In this document: piece by piece, positions 1-7,544 of the stretch
How positions within the stretch are numbered: the first letter of the stretch is position 1
How the letters are laid out: the number at the start of each line of letters is the position of its first letter
Source of the DNA: an uncultured Aquimarina sp.
GTDB taxonomy: Bacteria > Bacteroidota > Bacteroidia > Flavobacteriales > Flavobacteriaceae
NCBI GenBank assembly: GCA_947498595.1
Contig: CANMKX010000002.1
Location: 62,001-126,000 of the forward strand
Length of the DNA: 64,000 nt
Reading direction: 5' to 3'
Translations under genes and position numbers: made by a program
Notes under the pieces: generated by a model
Told to the model about the DNA's origin: nothing
Databases searched by the model: none
Seen by the model: the letters and a program-made list of their open reading frames with translations, nothing else

Positions 1-46
1 CTTATTAAAGGACTTTGTATTCCTTATTATTTTCTTTATTTCGATT

Positions 47-529
47 CTATTTTAAACATTTGAAATAATCAAATGGTTCTAAACATTCTTCGCATTGAAA
101 TAATGCTTTACATGCAGTGGAACCAAATTGACTGATCATTTTTGTTTGGGTAGCTCCACATTGTGGGCATTTTACTATTTTTTTATCTCCTAGTAATGCT
201 TCTTTATCTGCTTCTGGATCTAGGGGAGCTGCTATTCCATATTCTTCTAATGACTTTCTTCCTCTTTCTGTGATCCAATCTGTTGTCCAAGCAGGTGACA
301 ATACTAAAGATACGTTTGCCTCTATATTTTCTTTTTGAAATGCTGCTTTGATATCATCTCCCATTACATCCATTGCTGGACATCCACTATAAGTTGGAGT
401 AATTGTTACTACAACTTTTCCTTCTTTCCACTTTGCACTTCGCACTACTCCCATATCCATAATAGATAATACAGGGATCTCTGGATCTGAGACTGCTTCT
501 AATATGGATATAAGGGTTTTATCTATCAT
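47..529 (-). CDS. paaD: Phenylacetyl-CoA epoxidase subunit PaaD
   Basis: This 160-aa protein is PaaD, the MIP18/SufT-like accessory subunit of the phenylacetyl-CoA 1,2-epoxidase; it is thought to help install or maintain the metal centre of PaaA. The N-terminal MIP18-type signature (DPEIPVLSIMDMGVV, about residues 16-30) and the four-cysteine C-terminal zinc ribbon (CPQCG near 121, CEEC near 146) are both visible, as in known PaaD. It is the last gene of the paa run seen here and starts 21 nt after paaC, so it is very likely co-transcribed. The operon may continue to the left, outside the window. Family assignment is firm; the metal-loading role is family knowledge. Confidence 0.93.
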   Translation of the reverse strand: MIDKTLISILEAVSDPEIPVLSIMDMGVVRSAKWKEGKVVVTITPTYSGCPAMDVMGDDIKAAFQKENIEANVSLVLSPAWTTDWITERGRKSLEEYGIAAPLDPEADKEALLGDKKIVKCPQCGATQTKMISQFGSTACKALFQCEECLEPFDYFKCLK

Positions 530-550
530 TTTTCCTGAATTAGAATTCGT

Positions 551-1315
551 TTACCATTTCATATTAGGATAGGTTCTTTGCATGTATTGCAAATCTGATA
601 ATAGGTATCCCATATGTTCTGTATGAATTCCTTTTTTACCTCCTCTTTGATACCATTTGGTTTCTGGTAGTGTTAATGTTGCTTCAGTTATTATTTCAGA
701 TACAGCAGCTACATAGCTTTCTTTTAATGTTGCTGCATCTACTCCTATTTGGCATTCAATTGCTTCTTTGTCTGCTGGCATAACATCAAATAACTCTTCT
801 GTATATGGCCATAAATGATTTATTGCTTCCTGAATTTTATCATGACTTACTTTGGTTCCATCTCCTAATCTTTTTATCCAGTCTGATGAAAACCTTTTAT
901 GATAGCTTACTTCTTTGATTCCTTTTTTAGCTATAGCTGCCAATGTTTCATCTTTACTGAATTGCAGTTTCTCTAGGAGTAATAAATGAAATACATCGAA
1001 TAAAAATTGTCTTCCTATTACGTATCCAAAGTGTGTACTAGGTTGTTCTACTAATAGTACATTTTTATATTGACGTTCTGTGCGTAAATATGCTATATCA
1101 TCTTCTGTTTTATTAGCGCCTACTAACTGTGCTACATATTGATAATAGCTACGTGTTTGCCCTAGTAAATCCAATGCCATATTAGTACATGCGATATCTG
1201 TTTCTAGGTTAGGTCCATGACCACACAACTCTGACAGTTGTTGTCCTAAAATCAAACTATTATCTGCAATACTGTATATATATTCTATTAAGTTTTCTTT
1301 ATTCATCATCTTCAT
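551..1315 (-). CDS. paaC: Phenylacetyl-CoA epoxidase subunit PaaC
   Basis: This 254-aa protein is PaaC, the structural ferritin-like partner of the catalytic PaaA subunit in the ring-epoxidising multicomponent monooxygenase of the aerobic phenylacetate pathway. The all-helical sequence carries the family features LILGQQLSELCGHGP (about 16-30), HFGYVIGRQFLFD and a C-terminal HTEHMGYLLSDLQYMQR with the final YPNMKW. The length matches the family. The start ATG at 1315 sits 4 nt beyond the paaB stop; internal ATGs two and three codons later are also possible starts. Tight spacing with paaB and paaD points to one transcript and coupled translation. Confidence 0.94.
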   Translation of the reverse strand: MKMMNKENLIEYIYSIADNSLILGQQLSELCGHGPNLETDIACTNMALDLLGQTRSYYQYVAQLVGANKTEDDIAYLRTERQYKNVLLVEQPSTHFGYVIGRQFLFDVFHLLLLEKLQFSKDETLAAIAKKGIKEVSYHKRFSSDWIKRLGDGTKVSHDKIQEAINHLWPYTEELFDVMPADKEAIECQIGVDAATLKESYVAAVSEIITEATLTLPETKWYQRGGKKGIHTEHMGYLLSDLQYMQRTYPNMKW

Positions 1316-1319
1316 TTTT

Positions 1320-1604
1320 CTACATGTGTTTTACCTCATCTGGTAAATCATAAAACGTTGGGTGACGGTATATTTTATCTTGAGCTGGTTCAAATAGCTC
1401 TCCATTATCTTTTGGATTGGATGCAGTTATATGTTTAGATTCTACTACCCATATACTCACTCCTTCGCTTCTTCTGGTATAAACGTCTCTTGCATTTTCT
1501 AGTGCCATTGCTTCATCTGCTGCATGTAAGCTCCCGAAGTGACGATGTTCTAGTCCATTTTTGCTTCTTACAAATACTTCCCATAGTGGCCAATTTTTCT
1601 CCAT
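1320..1604 (-). CDS. paaB: Phenylacetyl-CoA epoxidase subunit PaaB
   Basis: This 94-aa protein is PaaB, the small subunit that bridges PaaA-PaaC dimers in the phenylacetyl-CoA epoxidase. It shows the family start WPLWEVFVRSKNGLEHRHFG (about residues 5-24), the DVYTRRSEGVSIWVV block and a C-terminal HPTFYDLPDEVKHM. Length is typical. It lies between paaA (99-nt gap) and paaC (4-nt gap). The longer gap to paaA shows no clear terminator, so I read the genes as one operon. Confidence 0.95.
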   Translation of the reverse strand: MEKNWPLWEVFVRSKNGLEHRHFGSLHAADEAMALENARDVYTRRSEGVSIWVVESKHITASNPKDNGELFEPAQDKIYRHPTFYDLPDEVKHM

Positions 1605-1703
1605 AATTGTATGTATTATTTACAGAATGAACAGTTTGTCAATATGCTATCAGCTTGTATCTTAATGACTGTTCAATATGACTTTAGTATATACTAAAAG
1701 TGA

Positions 1704-2663
1704 TTATACTGCTTGTTTTGTTTTTTTATTTTGTTGTTTTTCTGCGTAAGACATTGCTGCATCTCTCACCCATTCTCCTTCTTCCCAAGCTCCTACTCTT
1801 GCTTCCATTCTGATCTTATTACAAGGTCCATGTCCTTTGACTACTTGCCAAAACTCGTCCCAATCTATAGGTCCGAAGTCGTATGATTTTCGTTCTTCGT
1901 TCCATTTTAATTCTGGATCTGGAATTGTTAATCCTATCAGTTCTGCTTGAGGAACAGTTTGATCTATAAACTGCTGTCTTAATTCGTCGTTTGTTTTACG
2001 CTTTAACTTCCATTTCATCGATTGTGCTGTATGCACTGATTCTGCATCTGTGGGTCCAAGCATCATTAATGATGGCCACCACCAGCGATTTAAAGCATCT
2101 TGTGCCATTTCTTTTTGCTCAGGTGTTCCTTGTGCTAACGTCATCATAATTTCGAATCCTTGACGTTGATGAAAGCTTTCTTCTTTACATACACGGATCA
2201 TCGCTCTTGCATAAGGGCCATATGATGTACTACATAATGGTACTTGATTAATAATTGCTGCTCCATCAACTAACCATCCTATAGCTCCTATATCTGCCCA
2301 AGTTATTGTTGGATAATTAAAAATACTTGAATATTTTGCTTTTCCTGAATGTAATTGATCGTATAGTTCTTCTCTTGAAACGCCTAATGTTTCACAAGCA
2401 CTATACAAATACAATCCATGCCCTGCCTCGTCTTGTACTTTTGCTAGAAGAGCTACTTTTCTTCGTAAAGATGGTGCTCTAGTAATCCAATTTCCTTCTG
2501 GTAACATTCCTACAATTTCGGAATGTGCATGTTGTGATATCTGTCTGATATGCGTTTTGCGGTACTTTTCTGGCATCCAATCTTTGGGCTCTATCTTTTC
2601 GTCTCTCGCTATACGCTGCTCAAAGATTTCATCTAGATTTTTAATTTCTTTCTCGCTCATCAT
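1704..2663 (-). CDS. paaA: Phenylacetyl-CoA epoxidase catalytic subunit PaaA
   Basis: This 319-aa protein is the di-iron catalytic subunit of the phenylacetyl-CoA epoxidase, which converts phenylacetyl-CoA to the ring-1,2-epoxide using O2 and electrons delivered by PaaE. Carboxylate and histidine ligand motifs are visible: [17 protein letters not shown] (about 97-113) and [13 protein letters not shown] (about 159-171). Tandem ATG codons occur at 2661-2663 and 2658-2660; either can start the protein. It is separated from paaE by 187 nt that contain a structured repeat-like element, so it may have its own promoter or be read through from paaE. Confidence 0.95.
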   Translation of the reverse strand: MMSEKEIKNLDEIFEQRIARDEKIEPKDWMPEKYRKTHIRQISQHAHSEIVGMLPEGNWITRAPSLRRKVALLAKVQDEAGHGLYLYSACETLGVSREELYDQLHSGKAKYSSIFNYPTITWADIGAIGWLVDGAAIINQVPLCSTSYGPYARAMIRVCKEESFHQRQGFEIMMTLAQGTPEQKEMAQDALNRWWWPSLMMLGPTDAESVHTAQSMKWKLKRKTNDELRQQFIDQTVPQAELIGLTIPDPELKWNEERKSYDFGPIDWDEFWQVVKGHGPCNKIRMEARVGAWEEGEWVRDAAMSYAEKQQNKKTKQAV

Positions 2664-2772
2664 TTTCTATTTTAAATATTCTTATTTATTGTTATCATCC
2701 TAATCATCAATCGTACTGTAACAAATAAGAATGTCATTTATCTTTTGTAACTCGGTATTATTTTTTCAAGAA

Positions 2773-2851
2773 TTGCGTTAAGGATTGAGGTTTTGTTGAA
2801 GCTCCTCATAGAGAGCGACTACCGAAAGCCTGCCCTGATAAGGGAACGCCC
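2773..2851. repeat. REP-like structured intergenic element between paaE and paaA
   Basis: About 80 bp directly after the paaE stop are visibly richer in G+C than the surrounding DNA. The ends are complementary (GCGTT at 2775-2779 against AACGC at 2845-2849), and two inner hairpins are visible: GCTC/GAGC at 2801-2816 and CCCT-gata-AGGG at 2833-2844. From memory this layout resembles dispersed palindromic elements of marine flavobacteria, but only one copy lies in this window, so repetition cannot be shown here. Confidence 0.5.
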
Positions 2852-3924
2852 TATACATCAAAATCCACTATCACTTTTTCTGTTGTTGGTACTGCCTGAC
2901 AGGATAATACAAGTCCTTTTGCAACCTCATCTTCTTCTAAAGCATAGTTTATTTTCATTTCCACTTTTCCTTCAATCACCTTGCATTTACAGGTACTACA
3001 AACGCCACCTTTACAAGCGAATGGCAAATCTGCACCTGCAGCTAAAGCTCCATCTAGGATATTGTCATAATCATCTTCCATCCCGAAATGGAATTCTTTC
3101 CCTCCATCAATGATGGTAACTTCTGTACCTTCAAACTTATGTTCTATTGCTTTTGCTGCTTGTTTTTTATCTTGATCTGTTTGTCCTGTAAAGAATAATT
3201 CATAATGTATTTTTTCTTTGGACAATCCTGCTGCTGTTAATTCATCTCTTATTAAAAAGATCATTTCTTCTGGCCCGCAAATGAAACATTCATCAACCGA
3301 TGGTATATGAATAATTTTACTGGTTAGTTCTTGTAACTTTTCTGAAGTAAATCGTCCATTTAATAATGGAATATCTCTATGTTCTTTGGTTAAGAAATAG
3401 AAAATCTCAAATCTTCCAAAATACGTATTTCTCAACGCTTCTATTTCTTCCTTAAAGATAATGGATTTTGCGTTGCGATTCAAGTAAAATAACTTGAAAG
3501 TGCTATGAGGTTCTAATGCTAAATGTGTTTTTATAATCGATAAAATGGGGGTAATTCCACTTCCTGCTGCAAATACAATATAATTTTTGGGTTTTGTAGC
3601 GTCTACTTCTTGATAAAAATTACCATTAGGTGGCATCACCTCTAGAATATCTCCTTCTTGTAGTTTTTGATTTGCGAATGTCGAAAACTTACCTTCTTCT
3701 ATTTGTTTTACGGCTACTTGCCATTTATTTTCTACTGGACTCGAGCATAAAGAATATGATCGTCTAATATCTTCTCCTTCGATCTCTGTTTTGAGTGTAA
3801 GATATTGTCCTTGTTTATATGAAAATGTTTCTTGTAATTCTTTTGGAATATCAAAGCTTACTGAAGCGCAGTCCTTTGTTTCTTTCTTAATTTCGGCAAT
3901 TTTTAATGCATAAAATTCGTTCAT
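2851..3924 (-). CDS. paaE: Phenylacetyl-CoA epoxidase reductase PaaE
   Basis: PaaE passes electrons from NAD(P)H through FAD and a plant-type 2Fe-2S centre to the di-iron subunit PaaA. Domains in order are the FAD-binding barrel with RRSYSLCSSP (about 57-66), the nucleotide-binding domain with AAGSGITPILS, and a C-terminal ferredoxin domain with the cluster cysteines CKGGVCSTCKC plus a distal CQA. I place the start at the ATG at 3924 (protein begins MNEFYALKI, 357 aa); the reading frame also contains a GTG two codons upstream. The promoter -7 box lies only about 6 nt upstream of this ATG, so the mRNA may be leaderless or nearly so. Paralogous to the reductase at 38622-39689. Confidence 0.93.
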   Translation of the reverse strand: MNEFYALKIAEIKKETKDCASVSFDIPKELQETFSYKQGQYLTLKTEIEGEDIRRSYSLCSSPVENKWQVAVKQIEEGKFSTFANQKLQEGDILEVMPPNGNFYQEVDATKPKNYIVFAAGSGITPILSIIKTHLALEPHSTFKLFYLNRNAKSIIFKEEIEALRNTYFGRFEIFYFLTKEHRDIPLLNGRFTSEKLQELTSKIIHIPSVDECFICGPEEMIFLIRDELTAAGLSKEKIHYELFFTGQTDQDKKQAAKAIEHKFEGTEVTIIDGGKEFHFGMEDDYDNILDGALAAGADLPFACKGGVCSTCKCKVIEGKVEMKINYALEEDEVAKGLVLSCQAVPTTEKVIVDFDV

Positions 3925-3929
3925 GGGCA

Positions 3930-3975
3930 CAAAACTATATCGTTATAGTTCTGCTAAACTAACGATTGTTAGTTT
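3930..3975 (-). promoter_or_regulatory. paaE promoter with two TetR-type operators
   Basis: Reading leftward, a Bacteroidota -7 box TAGTTTTG (3930-3937) precedes paaE. It is overlapped by the palindrome AACTATA-TCGT-TATAGTT (3933-3950). A second palindrome, AAACTAAC-GATT-GTTAGTTT (3956-3975), covers the expected -33 region. Both fit AACTA-N8-TAGTT, so two sites of one repressor sit over the core promoter. The TetR gene immediately upstream is the obvious candidate to bind them. Confidence 0.75.
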
Positions 3976-4174
3976 TATATGCAAATAAAGATTTGTTAAA
4001 GTGTTATTGACACTTTAAGGAAGTATATTTTATCAATCAGCTTTTTTATTGATCAAATTGATCTATCAAATTTGCTTTCGTTTTTTATATTCTAACGCAA
4101 AGTAGTAGTATAATCTATGTTTTTATTGAATTGCTATAAAAAGAGTATATCATCCGAATTTATCCTCAATCTCT

Positions 4175-4756
4175 TTAGTGTTTATTCGGTATTATTCCTT
4201 TTAAAAGTACCGAAATCATATCTCGTTTAAGAATTTCGGCATCTATCTCGTCTTTTTTGGGGTACCAAAGATATAAAGTACGAAGTGTTGATAACATTGA
4301 AAAAACCATAATTTCTATATTATATGAATTGATTTCTTTTTTTGCTACTCCTTCTCGAACAATGCTTCTAAATTTTTCTTCATAATCTACCCTCATTTTT
4401 TCAAAATACTGTAAATTCTTTTCTTCTAGGTGCATCCAATCGTTATTTAATGATGCCAACCCATCTGCATTGGATAGTGTTACATCGATATGCAGTTCTA
4501 TAATTCTCTCTAATTTTTCGATTGCGTTCTTATTCGAATTTACAATCGTATCCATTCCTGTTGTAAATTTTTCTGCCAACTTGATTATTATCGAAGCCAA
4601 TATTTCTTGCTTAGATTGAATATGGTTATACAGACTCGCTGCTTTAATCCCCATAGCTTTTGCTAAATCTCTCATGGTAACAGCACTATAGCCTCTTTCT
4701 TTAAATAGTATTGCTGCTGATTTTATAATTTCGTCTCTTCTGTTTTCTATTTTCAT
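4175..4756 (-). CDS. TetR/AcrR family regulator, probable paa repressor
   Basis: This 193-aa protein has a TetR-type N-terminal helix-turn-helix (IIKSAAILFKERGYSAVTM, then MRDLAKAMGIKAASLYNH, residues about 9-45) and a helical ligand-binding C-terminal domain. It lies in the same orientation directly upstream of paaE, with 250 nt between that hold the two AACTA-N8-TAGTT palindromes. The likely job is repression of paa genes until phenylacetyl-CoA accumulates, as known for PaaR proteins; ligand and targets are inferred from position only. The gap contains AT-rich repeats (TTGATC motifs around 4045-4070) but no convincing terminator. Confidence 0.85.
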   Translation of the reverse strand: MKIENRRDEIIKSAAILFKERGYSAVTMRDLAKAMGIKAASLYNHIQSKQEILASIIIKLAEKFTTGMDTIVNSNKNAIEKLERIIELHIDVTLSNADGLASLNNDWMHLEEKNLQYFEKMRVDYEEKFRSIVREGVAKKEINSYNIEIMVFSMLSTLRTLYLWYPKKDEIDAEILKRDMISVLLKGIIPNKH

Positions 4757-4849
4757 CTACCTTATTTCCACTAATCTTCAAAAATAATTTTTAATCTTTA
4801 ATTCTTTAGTTTATATTCTATTTAAATTCAACTCTAAATTAATAAATGT

Positions 4850-5266
4850 ATGAAGTTTTATCTTTTTTATATTTCCCTTTTTATTTGCTGTTTTATAACG
4901 AGCTGCAATAGCTCAAAAAGTGTATCTACTACAGCTTCAGAATTAAATGGTTCTTATCATATCGTTACTTTATTAAAAGAAAATGTTATTGATAAATCAA
5001 TGACAATCTCTTTTGATGCAGCAACGCATATTGCCAGTGGAAAATCTGCTTGTAATACATACTCTTGCTCTTATAGTAACGATAAAAATGTAATCTCTTT
5101 TACTACGCAAACTACTACAAAAAGATATTGCCCGGATACCATGAAATATGAACAATCATTTTTGAGTTCTTTATCTGAAGTTACTGCTATGGAAGTTAAC
5201 TCTGATATTATTTCATTTAAAAACAGTAATGATATAATTATTATTACTGCCAAAAAAACACATTAA
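4850..5266 (+). CDS. META/HslJ-like lipoprotein
   Basis: This 138-aa protein has an N-terminal hydrophobic segment ending in a lipobox-like FITSC (Cys about 19), so it should be a lipoprotein. The rest matches the META/HslJ style: LNGSYHIVTLL near residue 33, a SGKSACNTYSCSY block near 63-75, and a FLSSLSEVTAMEV segment. The function of the family is unclear; several members are envelope stress related. It is a single gene, convergent with the protease at 5329-6954 and separated from it by a strong bidirectional terminator. Confidence 0.75.
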   Translation: MKFYLFYISLFICCFITSCNSSKSVSTTASELNGSYHIVTLLKENVIDKSMTISFDAATHIASGKSACNTYSCSYSNDKNVISFTTQTTTKRYCPDTMKYEQSFLSSLSEVTAMEVNSDIISFKNSNDIIIITAKKTH

Positions 5267-5306
5267 AAAAAGAAGGATTCCTTAGATAAGGAATCCTTCT
5301 TTTTTT
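5265..5306. terminator. Bidirectional intrinsic terminator
   Basis: A perfect 12-bp stem GAAGGATTCCTT / AAGGAATCCTTC (5272-5283, 5288-5299) with a 4-nt loop is flanked by an A run on the left and a T run on the right. It therefore serves both convergent genes. Confidence 0.92.
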
Positions 5307-5328
5307 ATATTCTAATTAATGTTCTTTA

Positions 5329-6954
5329 TTAATTAAAGATCATTTTTTCAGTAATTATACCTCCTGTTACTGTATCTTCTACAGTAATAAAATACATTCC
5401 ATTTCTGTTTGAAGATATGTCTATTTGTACATCTCTTAAAGTCACTTCTCCTCTACTAACATTTTGTCCTAAAATATTATAAATAGCATACGTAAGTTTA
5501 TTACCTGTTGTATTGCTGATATTGAATATTCCATTAGATGGGTTAGGGTAAATTACAGTACTATTTTCTAACTCTCTATCTTGCACACTTAATGTTTGTG
5601 ACAACATATCTAATGTAGTTTGTCCTGTTCCAGCTGGGTCTAACCATGTTTGAAAATTATTTTCATTCCAAGAAAGTGCAAATCTTCCATAAAAGTCTAA
5701 TGCATTGTTATCATTTGTTCCAGAACAAGAAGCAGCTCCTCCATATAATTGACCTATTATTTGTCCATTAGGGTTAAACAATGCAGAACCTGAAGATCCT
5801 CCTTCTGTTACTCCTAGTTCCCATCCGCTTCCAGCACTTGTGATTTCCCAAGTTTCTGCAGACGAACCACTAATTGTATTTGTTTCTTTAGTTACTCCTG
5901 AATCATCTCTACATACCTTCATGATATCAGCAGATGGATGATGGATTCCCACAACATATGAAGGAAAATCATCTGTTCTATCCCATCCAGCCCATTCGAT
6001 ATCCCATGAGTTATCAATGGCTGTATTAAGTCTCAATAATCTTACATCTGTATTAGAGTTTACTGCTAATCGTGTAGCTCCACTTGTTGTTTGATTTATA
6101 GTTGCATCTGTACTCCCTGTTGTTGTTGCACATGAAGGGTTAGGACTTATCCAATTAAATCTAAACGACCAAGTAGATTCTGGCCCTGCATTACAGTGAT
6201 TTGCTGTTAAGAAATAAGGTGTTCTATCATTATTTGTATTGTTAATTAAAGTTCCTGTACATACAAATCCTTGCATAATAATAAATGCAACAGAATGCTT
6301 TAATCTTTCTTTTAAAGGATCGAAATCACTACCTACTGAACAATCTACATCTAGGTTACAGCTTCCTGAACTGTTTAATGCTTTTGCTTGTACCTCTGCA
6401 TCAGATACTGATCTATATCCATGTACAACTCTAGATAAATTCAATTTTCCTTGTCCTTTTACTCTTGCTGGTTCGTGATATTCTATCCAGATATTATCAC
6501 CTTGTACCATCCAAGTTCCAAGCATTTCGTCTTCATTATTAAATACATTTGTATAAGCACCTAATAAATCTGAACGATCGTTGTTATATAAATACACTGT
6601 AGCACCTGTTGGTACTTGATACATATCAAATACAAAATTCATAGTTTTTGCACCTGTAGAAACTACATTTAATCTCCAAATTCTATCTCCATTTGGTAAT
6701 TCATCCCAAACTCCAGAATTATTAATTCCAAAATCTACTTTATATTCATATCCAAACCTCCATGGTTTTGACAAATCTGCATCGTTTATTAAATCTTCTT
6801 CTTGAACTCTTTCAAGATTAAAGGTTGGCATTACAACTGGAGTAATGCTTTTTGTTGATTCAAGAGACCAACTTTTAGGCTCTCCTTCATTAGTAATTTG
6901 AGCTTGAAGCCCAAAACCTAAAAGGGTTAGTATCAGTAGTAATTTAATTTTCAT
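5329..6954 (-). CDS. Secreted trypsin-like (lysyl endopeptidase type) protease with T9SS sorting domain
   Basis: This is an extracellular serine protease. The start is set at 6954 because the protein then opens with a clean signal peptide (MKIKLLLILTLLGFGLQAQ); an in-frame ATG 8 codons earlier would precede the charged start. The chymotrypsin-fold triad is visible as His in FLTANHC (about 253), Asp in SNTDVRLLRL (about 303) and Ser in GGSSGSAL (about 388), like the lysyl endopeptidase group. The last 75 residues form a type IX secretion sorting domain (VIYPNPSNGIFNIS, then GMYFITVED and EKMIFN). Export by T9SS is family knowledge; substrate preference is not visible. Confidence 0.9.
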   Translation of the reverse strand: MKIKLLLILTLLGFGLQAQITNEGEPKSWSLESTKSITPVVMPTFNLERVQEEDLINDADLSKPWRFGYEYKVDFGINNSGVWDELPNGDRIWRLNVVSTGAKTMNFVFDMYQVPTGATVYLYNNDRSDLLGAYTNVFNNEDEMLGTWMVQGDNIWIEYHEPARVKGQGKLNLSRVVHGYRSVSDAEVQAKALNSSGSCNLDVDCSVGSDFDPLKERLKHSVAFIIMQGFVCTGTLINNTNNDRTPYFLTANHCNAGPESTWSFRFNWISPNPSCATTTGSTDATINQTTSGATRLAVNSNTDVRLLRLNTAIDNSWDIEWAGWDRTDDFPSYVVGIHHPSADIMKVCRDDSGVTKETNTISGSSAETWEITSAGSGWELGVTEGGSSGSALFNPNGQIIGQLYGGAASCSGTNDNNALDFYGRFALSWNENNFQTWLDPAGTGQTTLDMLSQTLSVQDRELENSTVIYPNPSNGIFNISNTTGNKLTYAIYNILGQNVSRGEVTLRDVQIDISSNRNGMYFITVEDTVTGGIITEKMIFN

Positions 6955-7033
6955 ATTTTCAAAATATTTGTTAAGCAACTAACAAAATTAAGCATTAATT
7001 ACATGTTTTCTAAACATTTATCCATTTTTAACG

Positions 7034-7071
7034 AAAAAAGAAGCCTTTACTCTATATAGTAAAGGCTTCTT
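7034..7071 (-). terminator. Terminator of the small peptide gene
   Basis: A 14-bp stem AAGAAGCCTTTACT / AGTAAAGGCTTCTT (7038-7051, 7058-7071) has a 6-nt loop. The A run at 7034-7038 gives a U tract on leftward transcripts of the 69-aa gene. Confidence 0.85.
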
Positions 7072-7097
7072 CATCTTCTTAAATTTAAGTTTTTTAC

Positions 7098-7307
7098 CTA
7101 AGATGCTTGTGGATTATTAGGATCGTTTGGATTTGCCACGCAAGTCCATCTTCCTTTTACACATGTAAGAATATCGAATCCGATACATGCCAAATCTTCT
7201 GGACCACATACAGCTACTAAATCTCCTAAGATTCCTCCTGTTACCGTTTTTTGTTGTTGTTTTGTTAATGAGGTAACGCCTTGTTGTTTTAAAATGCTTT
7301 TTAACAT
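7098..7307 (-). CDS. Orphan double-glycine leader peptide, bacteriocin/RiPP-like precursor
   Basis: This 69-aa peptide has a leader-like N-terminus (LKSILKQQGVTSLTKQQQKT) that ends in a TGG double-glycine site at about residue 25. A short core rich in Gly and Asp follows with four cysteines (CGPEDLAC, then two more). This is the layout of flavobacterial class I-like lanthipeptide or bacteriocin precursors that are cleaved and exported by peptidase-containing ABC transporters. No modification enzyme, peptidase transporter or immunity gene is nearby, so it is an orphan. It has its own terminator. Processing and activity are inferred from the leader shape only. Confidence 0.65.
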   Translation of the reverse strand: MLKSILKQQGVTSLTKQQQKTVTGGILGDLVAVCGPEDLACIGFDILTCVKGRWTCVANPNDPNNPQAS

Positions 7308-7544
7308 AATTTATTTACATATTGGTTTATACTTGTGAAAATACAATAAAATATACTTTTAAAATGTTATAATTTTATTAAATCAGAAATAAAACACTCA
7401 ATTATATTCATTTTAAAATACCCTCTTAACTCTATAGTTTCACTATATTTTAACATTACTTCCTTCAAAAAATCAATTTATATTTAAAATAAAACACTTA
7501 CTTTTCCTTCTTTATTTTTTGCATCTAATAATTCTAACTATAAC

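Noticed and set aside
4040-4075. TTGATC repeats upstream of paaE as an FNR-like box
   Set aside because: The spacing between half-sites does not match TTGA-N6-TCAA, and there is no -7 box at the right distance.
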